From: Nonomuraea guangzhouensis
GTDB taxonomy: Bacteria > Actinomycetota > Actinomycetes > Streptosporangiales > Streptosporangiaceae
Direction: 5' to 3'
NCBI RefSeq assembly: GCF_019396345.1
Contig: NZ_JAHKRM010000003.1
Location: 186,001-250,000, forward strand
Length of the DNA: 64,000 nucleotides
The number at the start of each line of letters is the position of its first letter. Positions within the stretch are counted from its first letter, which is position 1. The notes below the pieces were generated by a model that did not search any database, was not told the origin of the DNA, and saw only the letters and a program-made list of their open reading frames with translations. The position numbers and the translations under genes are program-made. Shown here piece by piece: positions 1 to 6,935 of the stretch.

Positions 1-2988
1 TCGTTCGCCTTCGTGGCTGACGTAACGCATTGGACCGGCGTAGGTGTACGGCGGCGCGCCCAGCCCTTCGTCACGCTTGGACTGGCGGATCAGCAGGTGA
101 ACTGTGGACGCGCCGGATAGGTAGCGGCGAGAGGTTGCGGCGGAGGAGCGCAGGGTGCTCTGCGATTCCCACTGGAAGAGCTCCTCGCTTATCGCCCGAT
201 CGTGGTACAGCGTGGTCGGAGAGTAGTGGTCTTCGGCTTTGTCGATGGTGACGAAAAACAGGTCCGCCTTGTGCTCCTCAACGTATTTCACGCCCTCGCG
301 CATGTGGGCGGGCTTGTCCACGCCGAAGGCGGCCAAGACTTCGTTCTTGCTGTAGCGGGCATGGACGTGCAACGGCACGATCGGGTCCAACTGCGGGGCG
401 ACGTGACGAATCCCTGAGTGCAGCACGCCGGCTAGTTCCCGAAGCTCCAAAGCCCGAGCACCAGTGAGCTGCGCGAGTCTGGCCTCCATGCCGGAGGCAG
501 GTTGGGTACCGCCCCACAACATGACGTCCAGCATGGCCAGGAGACGCAGCTCGCGGGGTGAGCGCGGGGTTCGGCCGTTCAGCACTTCGGTCAGGAAGGC
601 GAGGCGCTCGACGTCGTCGATATGCAGCATCCGGCCGAAGGCACGGCCCAACTGCTCATCTGGGGTATCCGCTTCAAGGCCCGCGGCGTACCGCAGGGAG
701 GCCCATCCCTGCCGCCGCCGGTAGAGGTCCTCCACATCCAGTCCGGTCTCGTCCAGAAACCGCGGCAGAGTGACATCGCCGAGATCGCGCAGTTCGCGAG
801 ACAGGTCCTTCCAATTAAGGCTGAGCGCTTGCCGTACGTTCTCAAGGACTAGGCGGCGTACATCGCGGTCCAGGTCAATAACGCAACCGGCAGGCAAGGT
901 GGGAAAGCCCTGCTCGATCTCGCGGGCGATTCCGGTACGACTGGCACCGGTGAGCGCCCGGTAGCGCCGATCGAAGCGAAACTGCTTGTGCTGGTTGCCA
1001 ACGAAGTCGAGCACGGTCAGGCACGGCTTGTCATCGGACAGCCGCAGGCCACGGCCGAGCTGCTGCAGGAAGACAGTGGCACTGTCGGTGGGGCGCAAGA
1101 AGAGTACGGTGTCGATCTCTGGAACATCGACGCCCTCATTGAAGAGGTCAACGGTGAACACTGCGTTGATCCGGCGTGCTCGCAGGTCACGCAACGCTTG
1201 GGAACGATCGCTCGGCGAGCTCTGCGCCGTGACTGCGACCGAGGGGAGCCCCGCTCGGGTGAAGCGGTCGGCCATAAAGCGGGCGTGGTCGATGCTCACG
1301 CAGAACCCGAGGGCGCGCATTCGTCCGACGTCGCCGATCTTGCGATTGAGCGTCTCCAACACAACGGCCACCCGACGGTCGTTGCCCGTGTAGACGCCGG
1401 ACAACTGGCCTGTGTCGTAACCCTGTCCCCGACGCCAGCCGACCTGACGCAGGTCGGTGCCGTCGTGGATACCGAAGTACTGGAACGGCGCGAGTAGACC
1501 ACGCTCGAGTGCCTCCCACAACCGCAGCTCAGCCGCGATCCGACCGCCGAACCAGTGCTTGATGTCTTGCCCGTCCGCTCGTTCTGGCGTCGCGGTCAGA
1601 CCAAGCAGCACCCTCGGGCGCACGGTGGACAGCAAGCGCCGGTAGGTTGAAGCCTCGGAATGGTGGAATTCGTCCACGATTAATACGTCGAACGCATCCG
1701 TCTCTGGCAACGGGTTGGCGTGCAGAGATTGGATCGAGGCGAAGACGTGCCGCCATTGCTCGGGGCGCGCGCCGCCGACGTACAGTTCGCCAAATGTCTC
1801 GTCGCGCAGCACCTGGCGGAAGGTGAGCAGGCTCTGCCGCAAGATCTCCTCACGGTGAGCGACGAACAGCAGCGAGTCAGCCTGCCCGACGTCACGTAGC
1901 CGGCGATAGTCCAGGGCAGCGACCACAGTCTTGCCGGTTCCCGTGGCCATGACCACCAGGTTCTGCCATCGGTCGTGGATCTGGCGTTCGGCGGCGAGTT
2001 CGTCAAGGATCTCGCGCTGGTAAGGGTAAGGGCGGACATCGACGTGGGCGAAATCGATGACGACCTGCCCGCTGCCGGAGCGCTCGGCCGACAAGGCACG
2101 GTCGAGCCGCTCGGCATCTTTCGCCGGGTCATACGGCTCGAAGGAAGGGTCGTCCCAATAGTCGTCGAAGGTGGCCGCGAAGGTGTCGATCAGATGTGGC
2201 TGCTCTGCCTGGGCGAGCCGTACGTTCCATTCCAGACCATGGCTGAGAGCCGTCTTGGATAGATTCGAGGAGCCCACGTAGGCCGTGGACAGGCCTGACT
2301 TCCGGTGGAACAGCCATGCCTTAGCGTGGAGGCGGGTCATTCGGGTGTCGTAGGAGACGCGGATGTCCGCGCCCATGGCGGCAAGCCGGTCCACCGCGAG
2401 GCGGTCGGTGGCGCCGATGTAAGTGGTGGTCACCAGCCTCAGCCGTCCACCGCGAGCCAAAAGCTCCTCGATCGCCTCTGCCAGCACCCGTACGCCGTTC
2501 CATTTCACGAAGGCGCACAGCAGGTCCACGCGATCTGCGGAGGCTAGCTCGTGCTTGAGCTCATGGCCGATCTCTGGTTGGCCTCTGCCGTTTACCAGCA
2601 ACGCGCTGCCCGTGAGAGGAATTGCTGGACGCGGCGGGAACCGCACTTGCCCGGCCACGTCCCGGCTTCTGGCGAAGCCCAGTAGCTCCTCGGCGGCCTC
2701 CACGAGTTCTTCGGATGCGGCGGCCTCAGGCACCAGGTCGCCGATTAGATCAGCGATACGGTTGACGATCTCGACCTGCCGTGCCAGACGCACCGCGTCG
2801 GTTTCCCCTCGGACGGCGCGTAGTGCCCGGCGCGTCAGCGCGGCCAGATGCCGTGCCAGGGTTTCGTGGGAGTCGGCGATATCCAGCGACCGTCGGTCGA
2901 TCAGTTCTTGATCAGGTACTGCGCGTAGCAGGGCGCCTACTTGATAGGTAATTAGGTGCTCGTAGACGCCCGGCTGCAGATCGCTCAC
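1..2988 (-). CDS. PLD-domain DEAD/DEAH helicase with DUF3427 region (3' end outside window)
   Basis: About 996 codons are visible; the C-terminus runs off the left edge. Reading the minus strand gives, in order, an N-terminal helical region, a phospholipase D-like domain with an HxK signature (LHAKAWLFHR near residue 218), a superfamily 2 helicase core with Walker A MATGTGKT (about 346), a DEFHH box (about 437) and TATP, then a second RecA lobe ending in QQLGRGLR (about 640), and a long C-terminal part of DUF3427 type. Such PLD-SF2-DUF3427 proteins are thought to act on DNA, often in defence islands. The GTG start at 2988 fits a TATAGT box 7 nt upstream, so the message may be leaderless. It lies downstream of an SRA-HNH nuclease on the same strand. 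The family call is firm; the role is inferred. Confidence 0.85.
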   Translation of the reverse strand, partial: MSDLQPGVYEHLITYQVGALLRAVPDQELIDRRSLDIADSHETLARHLAALTRRALRAVRGETDAVRLARQVEIVNRIADLIGDLVPEAAASEELVEAAEELLGFARSRDVAGQVRFPPRPAIPLTGSALLVNGRGQPEIGHELKHELASADRVDLLCAFVKWNGVRVLAEAIEELLARGGRLRLVTTTYIGATDRLAVDRLAAMGADIRVSYDTRMTRLHAKAWLFHRKSGLSTAYVGSSNLSKTALSHGLEWNVRLAQAEQPHLIDTFAATFDDYWDDPSFEPYDPAKDAERLDRALSAERSGSGQVVIDFAHVDVRPYPYQREILDELAAERQIHDRWQNLVVMATGTGKTVVAALDYRRLRDVGQADSLLFVAHREEILRQSLLTFRQVLRDETFGELYVGGARPEQWRHVFASIQSLHANPLPETDAFDVLIVDEFHHSEASTYRRLLSTVRPRVLLGLTATPERADGQDIKHWFGGRIAAELRLWEALERGLLAPFQYFGIHDGTDLRQVGWRRGQGYDTGQLSGVYTGNDRRVAVVLETLNRKIGDVGRMRALGFCVSIDHARFMADRFTRAGLPSVAVTAQSSPSDRSQALRDLRARRINAVFTVDLFNEGVDVPEIDTVLFLRPTDSATVFLQQLGRGLRLSDDKPCLTVLDFVGNQHKQFRFDRRYRALTGASRTGIAREIEQGFPTLPAGCVIDLDRDVRRLVLENVRQALSLNWKDLSRELRDLGDVTLPRFLDETGLDVEDLYRRRQGWASLRYAAGLEADTPDEQLGRAFGRMLHIDDVERLAFLTEVLNGRTPRSPRELRLLAMLDVMLWGGTQPASGMEARLAQLTGARALELRELAGVLHSGIRHVAPQLDPIVPLHVHARYSKNEVLAAFGVDKPAHMREGVKYVEEHKADLFFVTIDKAEDHYSPTTLYHDRAISEELFQWESQSTLRSSAATSRRYLSGASTVHLLIRQSKRDEGLGAPPYTYAGPMRYVSHEGER

Positions 2989-2995
2989 GCCCGCG

Positions 2996-3001
2996 ACTAT
3001 A
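2996..3001 (-). promoter_or_regulatory. candidate -10 box for the helicase gene
   Basis: TATAGT lies 7 nt before the GTG start on the minus strand and there is no Shine-Dalgarno sequence between, the spacing expected of a leaderless actinobacterial transcript. No convincing -35 was found. Confidence 0.4.
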
Positions 3002-3191
3002 GGGCGCGGCGTGGTGATGTGAGGGTGTAAGCGGCTTATTGCCTCAGCTCAGTAGCCGAACACCCAGGACGACCGTAGAAAGATCACCAAAGATCGAGGC
3101 TAGTCCAACTTTAGGGTTACATGGCACGCGTGCGAACGCCCATTCGCAGGCTAACCCCGACCCTCAGATACTCAGCATCAAGTAGACAGAC

Positions 3192-4106
3192 CTACTCGCG
3201 ACCCGTACCTGTTGTCCATCGTGCGCGGTGGTTCGCCACATACTGCGGATCGATCCGATGTGAGCGGTTCACGGTGAGGGCCCCCGTGATCTGATCGGTG
3301 CGGGCATCGATCACCTTGAGATCGTTGGACAGGTAAATAGCTCCGTTGTCGAATCGGACATGGTCGTTCGGGCATAGGCAGAGGACATTCTCGACAACGT
3401 CGGGGCCATGGTGCGGGCTGCCGAGGGCCTGAATATGGGCTCCCTCGCTGTATAGGCCGCCGGCCACTTCTATGGCCAGCCCACAGACTTGGCACTCGTG
3501 GCAGTACCAGGCTTTCACCTGCTGAACGACCTTGCTGCTGCGGACGATTCGCTGAATCACGGTCTCGGTCACCGAGGCAGGGCCTGGGCCGTTCGTGTCC
3601 GTATCGATCGTGCTCTGAAGAGGAGGCGGCGTAGCTGTCGTAGGCGCTTCGTCTGGGATCTTAACCAGGGTGAATTGCCAGATCCGGAATCCGTCGATGC
3701 CTACCTTCGCCCCGTAGGACTCCACGCGAAACAGCCCGTCGTACCGGAGTCCGGAGCTGGGAGCATATGGCGAGTCAGGGTTACGGCCCCGGACGACGCG
3801 AACGTGCAGCCCCTCGAGCCCAGCGCGGACCAGTCCGGCGTTACCGGGATCGGATAACTCTTGATCGCGGACCTGCCGGCCTGTGTCTGAGTCGCGACCG
3901 CCATGACCCGTGTAGACGATGGTGTCGCCGTAGTCCTTGTCGTCCACGTACCCGCCGGAGACCACGATGGAATCGGCGCCGTCATTTCCAGTTCCTGAGA
4001 TGCCTGCCCGTAGCGGCGCGTGGACGCCCGCATTGCGTAGTGCACGTCGATTCTCGTACGTCGACCCTACTGGTTGGCCGTAAATGTGCCCAAAGATCCT
4101 CGCCAT
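3192..4106 (-). CDS. SRA-YDG/HNH modified-base-dependent endonuclease
   Basis: 304 residues. The N-terminal half is an SRA/YDG fold: it opens MARIFGHIYGQPVG and carries the VVSGGYVDDKDYGD and YTGHGG segments (residues 48-70), the pocket that flips 5-methyl- or hydroxymethylcytosine in this family. A Pro/Thr-rich linker (150-185) leads to an HNH nuclease with zinc-ligand pattern CHECxxC (202-208), H224, N240, CLC (243-245) and H249. Such proteins cut methylated foreign DNA (type IV restriction). The frame stays open upstream to 4292, but that part overlaps the DUF397 gene, so the ATG at 4106 is preferred. The helicase gene follows 203 bp downstream on the same strand and may be a partner. No neighbouring methyltransferase is present, as expected for type IV. 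Confidence 0.85.
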   Translation of the reverse strand: MARIFGHIYGQPVGSTYENRRALRNAGVHAPLRAGISGTGNDGADSIVVSGGYVDDKDYGDTIVYTGHGGRDSDTGRQVRDQELSDPGNAGLVRAGLEGLHVRVVRGRNPDSPYAPSSGLRYDGLFRVESYGAKVGIDGFRIWQFTLVKIPDEAPTTATPPPLQSTIDTDTNGPGPASVTETVIQRIVRSSKVVQQVKAWYCHECQVCGLAIEVAGGLYSEGAHIQALGSPHHGPDVVENVLCLCPNDHVRFDNGAIYLSNDLKVIDARTDQITGALTVNRSHRIDPQYVANHRARWTTGTGRE

Positions 4107-4237
4107 GCCGACATAACTAATATGAGCACCAAATGGTTCCAAGCGGGCGTGGCCTGGTACGACTTGACTGGTCTGGGGCAGTGCGTCCGCGTAGTCTCGC
4201 ACTCGTGCGAGCGCAACAGGACGCTGTTGGAGGACCG

Positions 4238-4447
4238 CTAATCGAAGAAGTCGAACTCTCCCGCCCGCACCCCGGCCAGGAACGCCTGCCACTCCGCCCT
4301 GGTGTAGACGATCGCGTCGCCTTGAAGCTTGCTGTGCCGGACCGCCACTCGACCTGTTCCGTCATTCAGAGGGCCGGCCTCAACGCAGTTGCCGCCGCCA
4401 TCGGCGCTGAAGCTGCTGATGTGCCAGGAGATGTCGGGGGTGGTCAT
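4238..4447 (-). CDS. DUF397 family small protein
   Basis: 69 residues. The sequence has the DUF397 pattern: a W-SS-F(S) start, GGNCVEAG (residues 18-25), VAVRHSK (34-40) and the closing W-AFLAGVRAGEFD. These proteins are encoded next to Scr1-type HTH regulators in actinomycetes and are believed to act with them in developmental or antibiotic regulation (BldB/WhiJ-related loci). It lies 18 bp after the HTH regulator stop, so the two are probably cotranscribed. The exact molecular role is not established. Confidence 0.9.
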   Translation of the reverse strand: MTTPDISWHISSFSADGGGNCVEAGPLNDGTGRVAVRHSKLQGDAIVYTRAEWQAFLAGVRAGEFDFFD

Positions 4448-4465
4448 GATCGGACGGCTCCATCC

Positions 4466-5323
4466 CTAGGCGTCGGAGAGGCTGTCCGCAACTGCCGCGA
4501 TCAGTTCCAGCGAGTCCTTGGCATCGAGCGAATCGCGGTGAATGCGGTCATATTTCACCCTAAGCCTCTCAGCTGCCTGGCCTTCCACGTAGATGGAACC
4601 CGCTGGCGTAGGGACGTACGCGACGGCGGGGTAGGGCTCGGGCAGTTCGAAGATGCGAAAGGCACCGTCCGGGCTGGCATGTGCTCCTGCGGAGACTGGA
4701 AGGACCAGGACCTCGACGTTGGGGCAGGAGGCCTGACCTGTGAGGTGGGCCAGTTGACTGCGCATGACCTTGGGGCCGCCGACCATGCGGCGTAGTGCGT
4801 ACTCCTCCAGAATCGTGGAGAAGACGGGACCGTCGTCGGTCAGGATCTTCTGCCTGGTCAGACGAAACTCGATCCAGCGCTCGATCTGCTCGCTCGAGGC
4901 GTCCGGGTCCTCGGCGCGGATGACGGCTTCCATGTAGTCCCGTGTCTGGAGCAGGCCGGGGATCACGAAGGCGTCGAAGGAGCTGATCTTCTCGGCGCGG
5001 TTCTCCAGCCAGGCGTAGTCCACGATGCCGTGCGACACGTCGCCGGAGTAGTCGTCCCACCAGCCGTTCTGCCACACTTCGCGGCTCAGGCGGGTAAGGG
5101 TTTCGCGCTCGTTCGGGATTGTGACGCCGTACAGGTCGAGCAAGGCGATGACGTCAGGGGTGCGGGCCGGATAGAGGCCCGCCTCGAAGCGGCTCACTGT
5201 GGAAGCGTCGCGCTGGAGGTAGTCGCCGGCTTCCTTTAGCGTGAGGCCCGCGCTTTCGCGCAACTCCCGTAGGTGCTTGCCGAGCCATTGGGCTCGGAGC
5301 GTCACGCCACGCTTCCCGCTCAT
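4466..5323 (-). CDS. Scr1-type HTH transcriptional regulator (XRE + DUF5753)
   Basis: 285 residues from the ATG at 5323, preceded by an AGGTGG ribosome site; a GTG three codons upstream is an alternative. The N-terminus is an XRE helix-turn-helix (LRELRESAGLTLKEAGDYL then DASTVSRFEAG, about residues 15-50). The rest is the DUF5753 effector domain, with the typical VIPGLLQTRDYMEAVIRA stretch and RRMVGGPKVMRSQL. It is paired with DUF397 downstream and has an ATPase gene transcribed divergently, a trio repeated many times in Streptomyces and relatives. It probably binds the divergent promoter region, where a perfect palindrome lies at 5395. Confidence 0.92.
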   Translation of the reverse strand: MSGKRGVTLRAQWLGKHLRELRESAGLTLKEAGDYLQRDASTVSRFEAGLYPARTPDVIALLDLYGVTIPNERETLTRLSREVWQNGWWDDYSGDVSHGIVDYAWLENRAEKISSFDAFVIPGLLQTRDYMEAVIRAEDPDASSEQIERWIEFRLTRQKILTDDGPVFSTILEEYALRRMVGGPKVMRSQLAHLTGQASCPNVEVLVLPVSAGAHASPDGAFRIFELPEPYPAVAYVPTPAGSIYVEGQAAERLRVKYDRIHRDSLDAKDSLELIAAVADSLSDA

Positions 5324-5394
5324 GGTCACCACCTTGTCGGCTGTTGGCAGGTTCCGCTGCGTATTGCAGTTAAGAGATCTTCAGCGATTCGCTG

Positions 5395-5406
5395 TGCAAG
5401 CTTGCA
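5395..5406. promoter_or_regulatory. 12-bp perfect palindrome in divergent promoter
   Basis: TGCAAGCTTGCA lies between the divergent HTH regulator and ATPase genes and is followed by related TGCATG repeats. It is a plausible operator for the Scr1-type regulator. Basis: symmetry and position only. Confidence 0.4.
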
Positions 5407-5503
5407 TGGTGCATGTAAGCATCAGTCTAGCTGCGGGGTGTAACGGAGCAAGTCGTTTGCGTGATGGCGTCCGACGCCGTCGGCGAAAGGAAAGGTAGGG
5501 GCG

Positions 5504-6013
5504 ATGAACGGCATGGCGTGGCGCTGTGATTTCCCTGGTGAACGAGTTCAGTTGCGGACCGTACGTCGGCTCGCTGCCGCGCTGCTGATGGACTGTCCTG
5601 CACGCGATGATGCGATCTCGTGCCTCGTCGAGTTGGCCAGCAACGCGATCTTGCACACGAGGTCGGCGGGCGGTGTGTTCACGGTCGGCATCTGGTCGTC
5701 CAGGACCACCGCTCGAATCGCAGTGAAGGACGCTGGCGGATCGAGCAAGCCCGTCCTGCGCGCATGCCGTGGGGGGGAGATGTCAGAAGGCGGGCGAGGG
5801 CTCGCCATAGTGGCCGCCCTCTGCGCCCGGCTCAGCGTCACGGGCGATGAAACCGGGCGCGTCGTCTGGGCTGACCTCGCCTGCGGCGGTGGTGCCGGTG
5901 ATCCGGTGCCGCCGGACGAGATACCGCTGATGGAGCCGACATGCGACTGCTTCTGGGGCTCGCGGGCCTGGCCGTCCCCAGCGGTGTCGTCTGCTGTCTT
6001 CTCGGGAACGTGA
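5504..6013 (+). CDS. RsbW-like ATP-binding regulator (HATPase_c)
   Basis: 169 residues. A GHKL-type ATPase domain is visible: the N-box ELASNAILHT (about residues 45-54), the G1-like VKDAGG, and EGGRGLAIVAAL (about 97-108), which is the G2 lid. These match anti-sigma-factor or SpoIIAB/RsbW-like proteins of actinomycetes, usually without an attached sensor domain. AGGTAGGGG precedes the ATG. The C-terminal tail (after about residue 130) is variable and has no recognised domain. It is transcribed away from the HTH/DUF397 pair, and a small gene follows after 9 bp. Its target (a sigma factor or the HTH partner) is unknown. Confidence 0.85.
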   Translation: MNGMAWRCDFPGERVQLRTVRRLAAALLMDCPARDDAISCLVELASNAILHTRSAGGVFTVGIWSSRTTARIAVKDAGGSSKPVLRACRGGEMSEGGRGLAIVAALCARLSVTGDETGRVVWADLACGGGAGDPVPPDEIPLMEPTCDCFWGSRAWPSPAVSSAVFSGT

Positions 6014-6022
6014 GAGGTGTAC

Positions 6023-6307
6023 ATGATCGACCATACTTGGCATGGTCTGCACGCTGTGCCACTTCAAGCCGGTTATGAGCCAATCGACTGGCAGCCCCCG
6101 TCTCCTCGGGCCCACCGCGTGCGGGTGCGCCGCCATTCATGCGAGTGCGCGTCCGTGGTCTACGAGCTGTGCCAGGCCGGTGGGCTCATGTTCATCCGCA
6201 GGACTGTCCGATCGCCAGATGGGGATGAGGCGCATGAAACCGCGTGGCTCACGAGTGCCCGTACGGTGCGGCTTTGGAACCTCCTCCTCCAGGGGTTTGC
6301 CGGCTAA
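6023..6307 (+). CDS. small conserved actinobacterial protein
   Basis: 94 residues from the ATG at 6023, preceded by GAGAGG six bases upstream; a GTG at 6017 is in frame but too close to the ribosome site. There is no signal peptide or membrane segment. The protein has an RHSCECASVVYELCQAGG stretch and an aromatic C-terminus (TVRLWNLLLQG). It begins 9 bp after the ATPase stop, so it is very likely cotranscribed with it, and similar small proteins follow such ATPases elsewhere. Function not recognised. Confidence 0.7.
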   Translation: MIDHTWHGLHAVPLQAGYEPIDWQPPSPRAHRVRVRRHSCECASVVYELCQAGGLMFIRRTVRSPDGDEAHETAWLTSARTVRLWNLLLQGFAG

Positions 6308-6361
6308 TCTTTCACGACTAAATTAAGACCCTTGACCTGGACGGAGTTTCCTCCACCCTGG

Positions 6362-6934
6362 TCACGTCGCCCTGGGGGCGCAGTGATGTATTTCGCCATA
6401 GCGTTTGCGGGCGATTCGGAGTAGCTCGGTTAGATCCCTGACAGGGTCGCGTCCTCTCGCAACCTCAGAAAGGTCGACGCTAATCCAAGGTCGTTTTCCG
6501 TCGCATTGGAACAGCATCATCGTGTAGTACGGTTTAGTGCGTGGAACGTCGCCCGTGTATGCGATCAGCCCAACTCCGAGATCTGCCGGTAGCGCCGATA
6601 GCTGCTTCCTGCCAAAGTTCTTGCGTGCGATCTCCAGGACCTCATCACCCGTTCCAGCGGACCATAGCAGGGAAAGCCGGTTGTACTCGTTCCGCAGCGA
6701 GCATTGTCCATGGCTGGAGGGAACGCCCTCCTTGCTCTCCGCCAGTGGGACGGTGATACCAGTGATTGCACGTACCGCCTGTTGTGGCAGGAAGTCACAC
6801 CAATAGGGTTGTGAGTCCACGACGGGCGCGCTGCTGGCGGTGATGGTCGGCGGCTTGTCGACGTTGTCTCTAGTACAGCCGGAGGTCAGTGCAAGCAAGA
6901 GAAGTGCGCTTGATATCGCCTTGCGTGTTGACAT
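6362..6934 (-). CDS. DUF3558-like lipoprotein
   Basis: 190 residues from the ATG at 6934. The N-terminus MSTRKAISSALLLLALTSGC is a lipoprotein signal with lipobox LTSGC, so the mature protein should be tethered on the outer face of the membrane. Three more cysteines (WC-DFLP, GQCSLRN, FQCDGK) are spaced as in DUF3558-like secreted proteins. The ATG lies one base after the stop of the large helical protein gene, so translation is coupled and the three genes from 9232 down form one operon. Overlapping upstream starts that run into the neighbour were rejected. Function unknown; it may be a surface partner of the ESX-like proteins. Confidence 0.75.
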   Translation of the reverse strand: MSTRKAISSALLLLALTSGCTRDNVDKPPTITASSAPVVDSQPYWCDFLPQQAVRAITGITVPLAESKEGVPSSHGQCSLRNEYNRLSLLWSAGTGDEVLEIARKNFGRKQLSALPADLGVGLIAYTGDVPRTKPYYTMMLFQCDGKRPWISVDLSEVARGRDPVRDLTELLRIARKRYGEIHHCAPRAT

Positions 6935-6935
6935 A

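Noticed and set aside
4107..4292. N-terminal extension of the SRA-HNH frame
   Set aside because: Overlaps the DUF397 gene on the same strand and has no SRA similarity; the ATG at 4106 starts exactly at the fold.
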